A stretch of 64,000 nt of DNA from Lacibacter cauensis (GCF_007830055.1 NZ_VLLE01000005.1:496001-560000), one strand, 5' to 3'. Positions 5,767 through 16,154 are shown, counted from the first letter of the stretch. Notes: generated by a model from the sequence alone, not told the origin. Numbers and translations: made by a program.

Positions 5767-8700
5767 TTACCAAACGATCCAATCAAAATCTTTCAATTCA
5801 TTTCTGGTAGTAGGTTTTTGCAGGCCATTTGTTAATTGTTCTACCCGTTCGCCTACAATTTGTTTAAGTTGCGACACTTTGATGTTGTTTTGCTTTTCCA
5901 ACGCTTCAAGCAAACAAAATGTAAATACGCCGTTTTCCAGATCGTTCCGTTCCTGTGCAAACTGTACGCCTCCTGCCGCAGAAATAATAGTAGCTCCGGT
6001 GCCTTTACCAACATTTATAAACAGCGATTGCATCAATTCGAAACTGTTTTGTAAACCCAGTGTTTTCGTTTTGGGTATAGTTGCATCTTCTCCTTCTTCT
6101 TCTGATCCACGATTCATGATGAGGCCTTTATTGCCTGTTTTGTTTTTTGCCTCCCTGATGGCCAGCATTTCGTCTTTATCTACTTCACCGCTATGGCAGG
6201 CATCTATTAACAACAACTTCTTTCTTGCCGGAATCGAATCGAGTAATTTCTCGATTTCTTCATAAACGATACCTCCTTCTGCAGGATTCCTGAAGTTGAC
6301 ATTATACGACGATAAATAGTAATCGTATTGTTTTGATAACAATCCGTGACCTGAGTAAGCTATAATTACTTTGTCGTTGATATTCGTCTTAAGTAGTTTT
6401 TGTTTCAGCGCCTGTACATTTTTGAGTGTAACATTTTTATTGAATAATGTGTCAATCACAATCGCATCACCATACTTTTCTTTAAACTTCAATGCCAAAT
6501 CACGAATATCTTTTACACACCACTGCAGGTTTCTTTTGTTGTCGGCAAACTCATTAATACCAATACCAATAAAGTGAACGGTATCTTTAATTGGTTTGGC
6601 TGCCGTGAATTTTACATACAAAGGCATCCGGTAACTTTCTGTTCCGTTAACATTGGCAACAGATGTTTCAATCCGGTTTTCACCTTGCGATAACCGGATG
6701 GTAAGGGTAGTGTCAAACGTATTGCTCTTCCGGTTTCGGATACTAATTCCTTTCATACCAAACAAAGGCACTTCGTTGATCCAGATATTAAAATGGTCAA
6801 GGGTATACATACTGTCTGCACCCTTAATACGCAGCGTCAGTTGTTCATTGGGTAGCTCGTAACCAATTTGCGTCCGGTTGCCAAAATCTGCTTCCGGAAC
6901 ACTATATCCATCTGCAAACTGTGTGGTATCAATCCCCAGTTTTTTTATTCGTTTGTTGTAGGCCTGCCTGTAGGAGGCTATAAGTGCTGTGTCACGAAAG
7001 CCGATTGCTTCCAGTACTTTATCCGGTCGGTTGAATTTTACATCCAGCTGTTCAAACGTAATAATCTTAAGATCTTTGCTTACGTAATGCAGTAAACGGC
7101 TCGCCGTTTTATCGGCCATATAAAAGCCTGAAGGCAGTACACGCAGCGAATAATTTTTATCGAGCATGATGTATGAGTAAAGCAACTGCCCGGTAGTAAT
7201 GTTCCAGATCTTTGCAGTATTGTCTTTCGATACGGTAAGTACTTTTGTTTGATCGGGTAAAAGTATGGTAGCGGTTACCTCATTGGTATGGCCCACCAGT
7301 TTCGTAACAATTCGGTAATCGCTTGCATCATATATCGCTACATCATCTTTATAATAAGCAAACAGCAAACGGCCATCTTTACTTAAAACTAATCGGGTAG
7401 CAAATGCAGAAAACTCATTCATCTGTTCGCCTGTAAGCGCATCAAGCACAAGAACTCGACCATTGTTTGTTGAAATAAAGAGCCTGCTTTCATCGGCCGA
7501 CCAGCATACGTCCCATCTGGCTTCATACTTTTCGGTAAAAAGTATTGCTTTTTTCCATAACTGTTTTAATTTATCCAGGTCCCATAACGAAAATCCATTG
7601 CTGTCGGAGAAATGCGAAACAAATACACGGCTGTTGTTGCTGTTAAAGAAAGGCAAGCCTGCGGGTATGGTTAAGATGGGTTTTTCTTTTTGTTCATCGT
7701 ATACATGCATATTGTCTGCACCGCCGGTTATGAAGCGGTTGCTCATTCCAACAAAGTGAAACCGGTTTAGGTGTTCGGTAGTTGCCCAGGAGCGGATAAT
7801 TTTGTTTTCGGGTATATTTTTTAGCGTTATTTTATTTTCTGTAAAAGAAACAAAGCGCTGCATGGTTGTATTTACGGCCGATTGCCATATTCTTTCATGT
7901 TCAATGCTGTACTTTAATTTTCCTGTTGCCGCGTCCAGCACATACGATCCCCAATCGTTATTGCCGATAAACAATTGTTTACTATCTGACGAAAAAGTAA
8001 AGCTGCCCTCTGCATTTTGTGTTAAGCTTTGCATGCCTCTTTTTTGTACATCAGCATCAACCACCGTAAGCGAGGGGGCCTGCCAAATACTAACTTTTTC
8101 ATCATTTGCGAACACATCATTATTGTTGTCGTTCTTTTTTCTGATCTGTACCAAAATACTATCGTTAGGGCTATAGCGAAGAAACTGTACATCCTCGTTA
8201 ACAGGATGCATAAACGGCGAAATAAGATTACCCTGCAATTTCCAGAAGGTTGGATTTTTATCCGGATTGGTAACCAGTAACGCAGGCTTATTAACCAGAA
8301 AAGCATCATCAATAGTTTGCGTAATTGTTTTCATTTGTACAACCAGTTTGCCGGTTTCTGTATTCCAGATTGCGAGACTTCTTTTACTGTTATACGTGCC
8401 TGCCAGAAACTTACCTGATGTGCTGAAAACGGGAATACTTAAGTTGTCAGATTCTTCAAACTCAATAACTGTATGCTTTGTGTCAAGATTAAAGCGTTTG
8501 CCTTTGTCGTCATGTTTTAAAAAAAGCTCCTTGCCATTGTTGGTAAAGGCTGTTTCGTTAAACCGGCCTAACCCTGTTTTTATTTCCATTCCGGTGGCAG
8601 CATCCCACACCCGTGTGCCGCCGATAGCAGTGGTCATTAAATATTTTTCATCGGCACTGAAAACTGCTGTTTGCAACGAACTGTAATCCGAAACTTTGAG

Positions 8701-9549
8701 AGTAGTAATTAATTCGCCGGTTTGTACATTCCACAAACGGGCGTCTTGTTCAAATGGTGAAGCTGACAGCAGTTGTTTACCACCGGGGCTAACGGTTAAA
8801 GAGGTAGCCGCAGATGTGTGACCGGATAGTGTATACTTAATTTGATTGTTCTTTACGTTCCAGATATACACCTGTTTGTCGTAAGAAGCTAAGGCAACAG
8901 TTTGCCCATCGGGAAACCATTGCGCAGCTGTAATAACAGTATTTGGTACGTCGAGCTCTGCAACCCGTTCACCCGTTTTGGTAGTATAAATTTCCGGTTT
9001 GTCCGAGTTGAAAACGACCAGCAGCAAACTGCCATCAGGACTGTATGCTGCTGCCTTAGTGGAATATTTCCAATTTGCTTGTAATTGTACAACCGGCAAT
9101 CCTGTTTCCGAACTATACAAAGCAGGTTTCAGATCGGATGAATTATTTTCAACCGTAAACGTATTCCCGTCCGGACTAAACACCGCATACGCTATATAGT
9201 AAGGCCCTGTGGAAACGCTACGAAGGCTTTCGCCTGTTTGCACATTCCAGAGTATGGCGGTTGTGTCTAAATCGGCGGTTGAAAGCAATCGGGTACCCTG
9301 CCGGTTAAACTCAATCGATAAAATATCATCTGCATGACCTTTTAAGTCGGCCAGCAGTTTTCCTGTTTGTACATCCCACAACTTAATCGTCTTATCTTTT
9401 GAACCGGATGCCAGTATGCGGCCATCGGGGCTGAATTTAAGAAGCGTAATATCATCTGTATGTCCAACAGGTAATACCATGCGTGGTGTTTGCGCCCAAC
9501 CGGTAAACGAAGCAATAAACATCAATAAAAAAAACAGCTGCCGTTTCAT
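5767..9549 (-). CDS. Exported WD40-repeat caspase-family (C14) protein
   Basis: This is a 1260-residue protein with a signal peptide (MKRQLFFLLMFIASFTGWAQ). From about residue 28 to 800 there are many WD40 repeats, shown by recurring SPDG and LWDVQTG/IWN signatures, predicting one or two beta-propellers. A linker with beta-sandwich character follows. Residues 989-1260 form a caspase-like p20 domain with the His (SGHG, about 1068) and Cys (DACHSG, about 1118) dyad intact. WD40-caspase fusions are known in Bacteroidota and cyanobacteria, but the substrate and role here are unknown. A partner-sensing periplasmic protease is plausible. It is monocistronic on the minus strand with no neighbour of related function. 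Confidence 0.9.
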   Translation of the reverse strand: MKRQLFFLLMFIASFTGWAQTPRMVLPVGHTDDITLLKFSPDGRILASGSKDKTIKLWDVQTGKLLADLKGHADDILSIEFNRQGTRLLSTADLDTTAILWNVQTGESLRSVSTGPYYIAYAVFSPDGNTFTVENNSSDLKPALYSSETGLPVVQLQANWKYSTKAAAYSPDGSLLLVVFNSDKPEIYTTKTGERVAELDVPNTVITAAQWFPDGQTVALASYDKQVYIWNVKNNQIKYTLSGHTSAATSLTVSPGGKQLLSASPFEQDARLWNVQTGELITTLKVSDYSSLQTAVFSADEKYLMTTAIGGTRVWDAATGMEIKTGLGRFNETAFTNNGKELFLKHDDKGKRFNLDTKHTVIEFEESDNLSIPVFSTSGKFLAGTYNSKRSLAIWNTETGKLVVQMKTITQTIDDAFLVNKPALLVTNPDKNPTFWKLQGNLISPFMHPVNEDVQFLRYSPNDSILVQIRKKNDNNNDVFANDEKVSIWQAPSLTVVDADVQKRGMQSLTQNAEGSFTFSSDSKQLFIGNNDWGSYVLDAATGKLKYSIEHERIWQSAVNTTMQRFVSFTENKITLKNIPENKIIRSWATTEHLNRFHFVGMSNRFITGGADNMHVYDEQKEKPILTIPAGLPFFNSNNSRVFVSHFSDSNGFSLWDLDKLKQLWKKAILFTEKYEARWDVCWSADESRLFISTNNGRVLVLDALTGEQMNEFSAFATRLVLSKDGRLLFAYYKDDVAIYDASDYRIVTKLVGHTNEVTATILLPDQTKVLTVSKDNTAKIWNITTGQLLYSYIMLDKNYSLRVLPSGFYMADKTASRLLHYVSKDLKIITFEQLDVKFNRPDKVLEAIGFRDTALIASYRQAYNKRIKKLGIDTTQFADGYSVPEADFGNRTQIGYELPNEQLTLRIKGADSMYTLDHFNIWINEVPLFGMKGISIRNRKSNTFDTTLTIRLSQGENRIETSVANVNGTESYRMPLYVKFTAAKPIKDTVHFIGIGINEFADNKRNLQWCVKDIRDLALKFKEKYGDAIVIDTLFNKNVTLKNVQALKQKLLKTNINDKVIIAYSGHGLLSKQYDYYLSSYNVNFRNPAEGGIVYEEIEKLLDSIPARKKLLLIDACHSGEVDKDEMLAIREAKNKTGNKGLIMNRGSEEEGEDATIPKTKTLGLQNSFELMQSLFINVGKGTGATIISAAGGVQFAQERNDLENGVFTFCLLEALEKQNNIKVSQLKQIVGERVEQLTNGLQKPTTRNELKDFDWIVW

Positions 9550-10124
9550 AAGTCCAATGTAAGCATCATTTTTTTTGCAGCTATACCTCGAAAGATGTAT
9601 TTTTTCGTATTGTTTGTTATCGTTACTAATCGAAATAGAATGCCTGTAACATCAGCAAATGGTCAGCATTGACTCAACAACTGCTGCCTGATTTTATATA
9701 AACATAAACTTTTCTTCGTGTACCTTAACCTCTTAGCCTCAAACCATTTTTATTTGTTTTAGCGATGCACCAAGTGCAGCCGAAAACCACCGGAACAGCC
9801 TGCGCTAACAACCCAAACTTTATGCTTCCTCCGGAATAAAATTTTGAATGCTGAAGATACAAACTCCGGTAGCCTATACGTGAGACACCGGGTGTACTTA
9901 CACAAACGAAGAGACTACGGCTGAAACAAATCATACAAATCATCTTTTAAAAATATTTTTTTTCTTGTTGGCATTCACATCGTCAGCAGTGCTGTGTGCC
10001 TAGAAACTTCACTGTAAAACCAGTATTGATTACGGGAACAATGCTGCGGCTGGAAAAGAAGGAAACAAAACACCGGCGAGTACCTTACAGGAGACTCGCA
10101 TGCGAAAAAGAATTACTTTCAATT
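9550..10124. other. Long intergenic region
   Basis: About 575 nt lie between the divergent WD40-caspase gene and the membrane protein at 10125. Open frames here are short and lack start context or family features. It presumably holds both promoters, but I could not place a convincing -33/-7 pair. The 43 codons in frame before 10125 are basic and do not look like part of the membrane protein. Confidence 0.4.
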
Positions 10125-10706
10125 ATGGAGAAACCTTATAACGGACAAGCAATTCTTAACGACACGTTTAATGAGCTTGAAATTATTATTCCAACAAAAA
10201 AGAATTGGTTGATAATCGTTTTTCTTGGCGCCTGGCTTGGCGGTTGGACAATGGGTGAATTTCTTGCAATTAGGATGCTGATAGGTTCTATAGCAGAAAG
10301 CATGGGTTTTGTAAATCTCTTTTTGCTTTTTTGGCTTTGTGGGTGGACTGTTGGCGGCTTCTTTGCATTAAAGACGCTTTTATGGAATTTGATCGGAAAA
10401 GAAATTATTACAGTTGGTGAAGGACGGTTAACAATCGTAAAAATGGGTTCACTGCTTTCGAAACCGAAAACTTACGACTTACATGCTGTGAAGAATTTAA
10501 GGGTTAACGAAGAAGGACAACAGGATTACGGTGCTTTCTTTGGTGGGCGTAATAGTTTTGCAGGAATGACCTCCTCAACCGGAACAATCCGGTTCGACTA
10601 TGGTTTCAAAACAATAAAGTTTGCAAGTGGTATAGATGAAGCAGAGGCAAATTTTATTATCGGAAAATTAAAGTCCAAGAGATTAATATCCGAAACTAAT
10701 TTATAA
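10125..10706 (+). CDS. Two-TM membrane protein with PH-like C-terminal domain
   Basis: The chosen start (MEKPYNGQAIL) gives 193 residues. The frame is open 43 codons further upstream, but that stretch is basic and unlikely to be coding. Two hydrophobic helices (about 28-46 and 62-84, each with a WxxG/GW motif) are followed by a soluble beta-rich domain (ITVGEGRLTIVKMG.. KTYDLHAVKNLRV) that resembles bacterial PH-like domains. The role is unknown. No operon partners are evident. Confidence 0.6.
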   Translation: MEKPYNGQAILNDTFNELEIIIPTKKNWLIIVFLGAWLGGWTMGEFLAIRMLIGSIAESMGFVNLFLLFWLCGWTVGGFFALKTLLWNLIGKEIITVGEGRLTIVKMGSLLSKPKTYDLHAVKNLRVNEEGQQDYGAFFGGRNSFAGMTSSTGTIRFDYGFKTIKFASGIDEAEANFIIGKLKSKRLISETNL

Positions 10707-11036
10707 TCGAAATAAGGAAGGAGACAATTGCTGTAAGTTGCCGTTGCTTGTGCTTTAACAAATACAAAAACTTATATTGGAATGAAACCTGATTGTTCGT
10801 GACGGACGGATTCAGAAGATGCAAATCCTGATGTCTACTGTATGAAACCCAGGACAGGTATAAGAATAAGTTTTTTTCTTACTACAACATTTACCTGTTT
10901 TTAAAAGCAGTTGGTTTTGCTCAAACGGTTGCATCTGATGTTCAGGAATGTTTTTTTTATCTTCATAGCTACAGTGGCTTCGGGAATGATAGCTTCGAAA
11001 TAGCCGATATTCATCCTTCAACTTAAACTATTAACA
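10707..11036. other. Intergenic region before the sulfatase
   Basis: About 330 nt hold no credible gene on either strand. A 69-codon minus-strand frame has no recognisable features. The stretch presumably contains the sulfatase promoter, but I cannot point to an element. Confidence 0.35.
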
Positions 11037-12587
11037 ATGCGTTTTTGTACTGTGCTTTTGATTGGTTTTTTATGTACAGCTGTTGATACTTCAAAAGCAC
11101 AGCAGGTTTCAAAGAAAGCGCCCAATATTGTGATTATTATTTCCGATGATCATTCTTTTCAAACCATCGGTGCGTATGGAGGCAAATTCATGCAAACGCC
11201 CAATATCGATCGCATTGCAAAAGAAGGCGTTGTTTTTAATAAAGCTTATGTTACCAATTCAATCTGTGGTCCAAGCCGTGCAGTAATGCTAACAGGTAAA
11301 TACAGTCATAAGAACGGATTTAAAGATAATGAACACTCCAGCTTCGATGGTTCGCAGAATACATTTATTAAAGAGCTTGGCAAGGTTGGTTATCAAACGG
11401 CATGGATTGGCAAGTGGCATTTGGAAACACAGCCGCAGGGATTTTCGTTCTGGCAAATATTGCCCGGTCAAGGAAGTTATTACAATCCGGATTTTTTAAT
11501 GATGGATGGAACGAAAAAAAGAGTAGAGGGGTATGTAAGTACTGTGGTAGAAGATGTGGCAGAAAACTGGTTGGATAAAAGAGATCCTTCAAAACCTTTC
11601 TGCCTGGTGATCGGTCATAAGAACACGCACCGTACCTGGATGCCCGATCTGCAGGATCTGCGTACGTTTAACAACGTTACATTTCCATTGCCTGGTAATT
11701 TTTACGATAACTATCAAAACCGTGCGGCAGCAATGGTGCAGGATATGACCATTGATAAAACGATGCGCATAGGGTACGACTTAAAAATGTTCGACAGTAA
11801 AGAAGCTGAGGGAAAGGAGGGGAGTATTAATCGTATGAATGCAATGCAGCGGCAACAGTTTATGCAGTATTACGATTCCGTATACAACGATTTCAAAACT
11901 AAAAATCTTTCCGGTAAGGCATTGGTTGAATGGAAGTACCAACGGTACATGAAGGATTACCTGGCAACGGCTGCATCTCTCGATCGGAGTATTGGCCGCA
12001 CACTTGCTTATCTCGATCAACATCAGCTCACAGAAAATACAATTGTTATTTACGTATCAGACCAGGGCTTTTACATGGGCGAACATGGTTGGTTTGATAA
12101 GCGTTTTATGTATGAGGAATCGTTTCGTACACCTATGCTCATGCGTTATCCCGGTAAGATTAAACCGGCAACTGTAAACAATAACCTGGTGATGAATCTT
12201 GATATTGCGCCAACAGTACTCCATGCTGCAGGAATAAAGCCACCGTCCGATATGCAGGGGAAATCTTTTTTGCCTTTGATTACAGGCGAAAAACAAAAGG
12301 GCAGGGGCGTTATGTATTATCATTATTACGAAAATGGAGAGCATGCAGTGTCGCCTCATTTTGGCATCAGTAATGGACGGTACAAATTGATCAGGTTTTA
12401 TAAGCGTGTTGAAAGCTGGGAGTTGTATGATCTTGTAAACGATAAAAGTGAAATGAAGAATGTTTACGGAATGAAAGGTTATGAAAAGATTACAGTACAG
12501 CTGAAGAAAGAGTTGTTGAAGCAGATTACAATGTATGAAGATGTGGAAGCAAAACAGATTATGGAAGCAGGGCTTACTTCAAAGTAA
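11037..12587 (+). CDS. Secreted sulfatase (S1 family, N-acetylglucosamine-6-sulfatase-like)
   Basis: This is a 516-residue arylsulfatase-fold enzyme with a signal peptide (residues 1-21). The catalytic motif C77-G-P-S-R is the cysteine type that needs conversion to formylglycine by an anaerobic or aerobic maturase, not seen in this window. Metal ligands include the D37-D38 pair, and GKWHLE and SDQGFYMGEHGW motifs follow. The overall pattern resembles S1_11 mucin/heparin GlcNAc-6-O-sulfatases of Bacteroides. It would act in the periplasm to desulfate glycans before glycosidases. The following GH92 remnant, GH43, GH2 and GH125 genes suggest a glycan-degrading context. The exact substrate is inferred. 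Confidence 0.88.
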   Translation: MRFCTVLLIGFLCTAVDTSKAQQVSKKAPNIVIIISDDHSFQTIGAYGGKFMQTPNIDRIAKEGVVFNKAYVTNSICGPSRAVMLTGKYSHKNGFKDNEHSSFDGSQNTFIKELGKVGYQTAWIGKWHLETQPQGFSFWQILPGQGSYYNPDFLMMDGTKKRVEGYVSTVVEDVAENWLDKRDPSKPFCLVIGHKNTHRTWMPDLQDLRTFNNVTFPLPGNFYDNYQNRAAAMVQDMTIDKTMRIGYDLKMFDSKEAEGKEGSINRMNAMQRQQFMQYYDSVYNDFKTKNLSGKALVEWKYQRYMKDYLATAASLDRSIGRTLAYLDQHQLTENTIVIYVSDQGFYMGEHGWFDKRFMYEESFRTPMLMRYPGKIKPATVNNNLVMNLDIAPTVLHAAGIKPPSDMQGKSFLPLITGEKQKGRGVMYYHYYENGEHAVSPHFGISNGRYKLIRFYKRVESWELYDLVNDKSEMKNVYGMKGYEKITVQLKKELLKQITMYEDVEAKQIMEAGLTSK

Positions 12588-12778
12588 CAGATCAGGTCAA
12601 TATTTCTTCATCGGGTAGTGGTTATGCAAGGCTCTTATTTTAGAATAACCGGTATAGCATGATTTAAACGTAGTTAATCAGCTTTTTCTTTTAAAGCACG
12701 GTTGAGGAAATTTAGTGCAGACGTTTGCACAGAATGTACACAAGATTAATAGCTATTTTAGCAATCATCAGTAGTTGA
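12588..12778. other. Non-coding stretch before the GH92-like remnant
   Basis: About 190 nt follow the sulfatase. No gene, terminator or repeat is evident, apart from one copy of the motif CGTTTGCACA at about 12731 that recurs at 26834 and 56508. Confidence 0.3.
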
Positions 12779-12955
12779 AAAGAATACCCGTTCCGGTTCT
12801 CCGGGATGGGCATTTTTTTATGGCATGACAAAAATGTATTTGACAAAGATGGTTTTGTAAAACGCAGAGATGCCAATGGTAATTTTTTACCCTATGCTGA
12901 TCTGATGAACGGTGGTGAAATTGTGTTTGTGATGACGAATAAGCATGCAAAGTAA
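12779..12955 (+). pseudogene. C-terminal remnant of a GH92-like glycosidase
   Basis: A frame with a stop at 12776-12778 encodes about 58 residues including FDKDGFVKRRDANG and a final DLMNGGEIVFVMTNK. That last motif is the usual C-terminal strand of GH92 alpha-mannosidases (compare NGGELVFEMS in the GH92 at 52537). No catalytic part is present, so this is probably the tail of a deleted gene. An internal ATG at 12806 could allow a 49-residue product. The family match is by eye and only moderately strong. Confidence 0.4.
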
Positions 12956-13035
12956 TGTAATTGCTTTGCATGCAATTGTATAAGATAGTGTCTTTTCGAG
13001 CAGTAGTTTTGAGTTGAACAGCAACAGTTAAAGTA

Positions 13036-13063
13036 AACGGCAACTTTCCAGTTGCCGTTTTTA
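13036..13063. terminator. Bidirectional-looking terminator
   Basis: AACGGCAACT-TTCC-AGTTGCCGTT with a T-run on the plus strand. It lies between the GH92-like remnant and the stop of the convergent GH43 gene. Confidence 0.7.
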
Positions 13064-13088
13064 TTATTCAAGTGCTCTTGCTTTCCTG

Positions 13089-14117
13089 TTATTTTTTTAT
13101 TCTTCTTGCTTTTACTCCTTCATTCGTTATCACAACAGGCTTAATAAAGCCATTCTCATCAAACGATAGATACTCAATACAGGTTTCTCTTGAATTGCCG
13201 TCTTTTTCTGTTAACGGCCGGCGATGATAGATGGTATAGTATTCATCAGTGCCCGGTACATTGATCACTGAATGATGTCCGGCTCCGGTTGCAATCTTTG
13301 GATCCTGCTGCAAAATTTTTCCAACACGCTTAAATGGCCCGAATGGTGAATCACCAATAGCATAAGCCACACTGTAGTTAGGGCCAGTCCAGCCACCTTC
13401 CGACCACATGAAATAATATTTACCATTGCGGATAAACATGAAAGGTCCCTCCACATAACTTTCAGGTGTAATTTCTTTAAAGGTTGTGCCATCATTAAAA
13501 GGAACAAAGCCCGTGAAGTCGTCTTTTAATTGTGCAATATTGCAATGACGCCATCCGCCATAGATGAGATAGTACTTGCCGTCTTTATCATGAAACACAA
13601 ACTGATCGATAGGCTGTGCACCATTGTAAAATTTATCAACCAGCGGTTTGCCTAAATGATCTTTGTACGGGCCTTGCGGTTTGTCTGCAACAGCAACACC
13701 AATGCCGCCGTATTCGTTGTTGTTTTGAATATCATTTGCGCCAAAGAACAGGTAGTACTTATTCTTCTTTTCAATGATAGATGGTGCCCATACTGCACGC
13801 TTCGCCCATTTAATAGCAGCGGTATCTAAAATGCGTTCATGCTTTGTCCAAGTAACAAGATCTTTTGATGAGAACGCATCAAAGAAAACCTGTTTGTTGT
13901 AAGGCGCAGAATAAGTAGGGAAGATCCAGTACTGTTTGTTAAAAATGATGGCTTCCGGATCGGCATACCAACCCTTGAACAACGGATTGCCCGACCATGC
14001 AGTATCTTTTGTAGTTTGTTGCGCACCTGCAGTAGCTGTACATGTAACGGTGAAGAGTAAGGGCAGCAACTGCTGTGCCATTAATTTGAATAAATGGGAA
14101 GTCCTGTTTGTTGTCAT
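13089..14117 (-). CDS. Secreted GH43 glycoside hydrolase
   Basis: This 342-residue single-domain five-bladed propeller has a signal peptide ending near residue 33 (start MTTNRTSH; an alternative ATG at residue 13 also leaves a signal). The three GH43 acidic residues are visible: D53 (WYADPEA), D171 (PIDQFVF) and E222 (YVEGPFMF). GH43 enzymes are inverting arabinofuranosidases, xylosidases or galactosidases; the subfamily cannot be fixed here. It is transcribed divergently from the GH2 gene at 14322, so both may share control. Confidence 0.87.
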   Translation of the reverse strand: MTTNRTSHLFKLMAQQLLPLLFTVTCTATAGAQQTTKDTAWSGNPLFKGWYADPEAIIFNKQYWIFPTYSAPYNKQVFFDAFSSKDLVTWTKHERILDTAAIKWAKRAVWAPSIIEKKNKYYLFFGANDIQNNNEYGGIGVAVADKPQGPYKDHLGKPLVDKFYNGAQPIDQFVFHDKDGKYYLIYGGWRHCNIAQLKDDFTGFVPFNDGTTFKEITPESYVEGPFMFIRNGKYYFMWSEGGWTGPNYSVAYAIGDSPFGPFKRVGKILQQDPKIATGAGHHSVINVPGTDEYYTIYHRRPLTEKDGNSRETCIEYLSFDENGFIKPVVITNEGVKARRIKK

Positions 14118-14321
14118 ATACCGTTTCTTTAGCTGTTAATGTAGGAAAATAAAAGATTCCTCAACCGCCTAAAATTAACGCTCTACAGGCAAGTCAAAAC
14201 TTAATGAAAATTAAATGAGCAACAAATGCCGTTCTACTGCTTTATTTTTACAAGGACTGTAAAATGGATTCGATACAGATTATGGTCGTTACAGACTGCT
14301 TATTTTTATAAACACATTCAT

Positions 14322-16154
14322 ATGAAACAATTGCTTGCAGGAGTACTGCTTTTTCTCTTCAGTCAACTACATGCTCAAAACACATGGAGCATTGTGCCCG
14401 GAAAAATTACAACCCCTTGGGCCGAGAAAGTAAACCCTGCCAACCCCTTGCCGGAATATCCCCGGCCACAGTTTGTACGTAGTAACAACTGGGTTAACCT
14501 GAATGGTAGTTGGGAATATGCTATTCTTTCAAAGAGTGAGCAAAGTATTCCTGCAGTAACACAGGGAAAAATTCTTGTACCGTTTGCTGTAGAATCTGCA
14601 TTGTCGGGCGTAGGTAAAACAGTGGGTAAGGACAGTGTATTGTGGTATAAACGAGCTGTATCTGTTGCTGCTGCAAAAGGTAAAAATGTATTACTGCATT
14701 TTGGTGCGGTTGACTGGCAGTGTACTGTTTTTGTTAATGGTAAAGAAGTTGGCTCGCACCAGGGTGGTTACGATCCGTTTTCGTTTGATATAACCACTGC
14801 ATTAAAGAAGGGCAATAAACAGGATATTGCTGTTCGAGTGTGGGATCCTTCTGATGATGGTCCGCAACCAAGAGGCAAGCAGGTGAAAAATCCGCACGGT
14901 ATCTGGTACACACCCGTAACCGGTATCTGGCAAACGGTATGGGCCGAAACAGTTGCATCCACGTACATCTCAGAAATAAAGCAAACGCCGGATGTAGATA
15001 AAAGAGCAATTCATGTAAGTGCAAAAATCGAAGCGGTACAGCCCGGTGATGAATTGGTAGTAACTGTATTTGATGGAACAACAAAAGTGGCCGAACAAAC
15101 TGTTGCCGATAATGGGCAAGCAATATTATCAATAGCAAATCCGAAACTATGGTCCACAACCAATCCTTTTCTGTATGATATAAAATATGACATTCTCCGT
15201 AAAGGAAAAGTAATTGATGAAGCGAAGAGCTATTTCGCTATGCGCAAAATTTCAATGAAAGCCGATGCAAATGGTATACAGCGGATGTTGTTGAATGATC
15301 AGTTTGTATTTCAGTATGGTCCGTTGGATCAGGGCTGGTGGCCCGATGGTTTATATACTGCACCAACAGATGAAGCATTGAAGTTCGATATTGAACAAAC
15401 AAAAGCAATGGGCTTTAACATGATCCGTAAGCATGTGAAAGTGGAGCCTGCACGTTGGTATTACTATTGTGATGTAATGGGGATGTTGGTTTGGCAGGAT
15501 ATGCCGAGTGGCGACTTAGGCAATAACTGGGAAAGTCGTCCGGGTATTTATGGCCGTGCAACCGACAAGCAACGTACTGCAGAATCAGAATCGATCTTCC
15601 GTACAGAGTGGAAAGAAATTATGCAGGATCTGCACAACTTCCCGAGTATTGTGGTTTGGGTGCCGTTCAACGAAGCATGGGGGCAATTCAAAACAAAAGA
15701 AATTGTGGAGTGGACGATGCAGAAAGACCCCTCACGATTAGTGAACACAGCAAGCGGCGGCAACTTTGAGGCTGTAGGGCATATCACCGATCTGCACAAC
15801 TATCCTGAACCATTAATGCCGCATCCTGATCTGTTTGGTAAAACAACCGTGTTAGTGTTAGGTGAGTTTGGTGGTTTGGGTTTGCCGGTAGAAAATCATA
15901 CATGGCAAAATAAAAACAACTGGGGCTACCAGAGTTTTAAAAACAACACCGAGTTATGGAACAGGTATGCCGAATTTATTAACCGCATTCCGGCGCTTAT
16001 TACAAAAGGGTTATCGGCAGCGGTGTACACCCAAACAACCGATGTGGAAGTTGAAACAAACGGGCTGATGACTTACGACCGCAAAGTAATAAAGATGCCT
16101 GTTGAGCAACTGAAGGCATTGCATCAGCAGCTTTACACAAACCAGGTGAAGTAA
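14322..16154 (+). CDS. Secreted GH2 beta-glycosidase
   Basis: The start MKQLLAGVLLFLFSQLHAQ gives a clean signal peptide and 610 residues; the frame is open further upstream but without sense. It has a sugar-binding jelly roll, an Ig-like domain and a TIM barrel, as in compact Bacteroidota GH2 enzymes. The acid/base is E451 (VPFNEAWG) and the nucleophile E515 (VLGEFGG). It is a retaining beta-galactosidase, glucuronidase or related activity. The short form without C-terminal domains is common. It probably forms a transcript with the GH125 gene 122 nt downstream. Confidence 0.87.
   Translation: MKQLLAGVLLFLFSQLHAQNTWSIVPGKITTPWAEKVNPANPLPEYPRPQFVRSNNWVNLNGSWEYAILSKSEQSIPAVTQGKILVPFAVESALSGVGKTVGKDSVLWYKRAVSVAAAKGKNVLLHFGAVDWQCTVFVNGKEVGSHQGGYDPFSFDITTALKKGNKQDIAVRVWDPSDDGPQPRGKQVKNPHGIWYTPVTGIWQTVWAETVASTYISEIKQTPDVDKRAIHVSAKIEAVQPGDELVVTVFDGTTKVAEQTVADNGQAILSIANPKLWSTTNPFLYDIKYDILRKGKVIDEAKSYFAMRKISMKADANGIQRMLLNDQFVFQYGPLDQGWWPDGLYTAPTDEALKFDIEQTKAMGFNMIRKHVKVEPARWYYYCDVMGMLVWQDMPSGDLGNNWESRPGIYGRATDKQRTAESESIFRTEWKEIMQDLHNFPSIVVWVPFNEAWGQFKTKEIVEWTMQKDPSRLVNTASGGNFEAVGHITDLHNYPEPLMPHPDLFGKTTVLVLGEFGGLGLPVENHTWQNKNNWGYQSFKNNTELWNRYAEFINRIPALITKGLSAAVYTQTTDVEVETNGLMTYDRKVIKMPVEQLKALHQQLYTNQVK

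Noticed and set aside
9725-9943. Minus-strand 72-residue frame upstream of the WD40-caspase gene
   Set aside because: It lies in the promoter gap, is Cys/Ser-rich without domain signs and has no supporting context.
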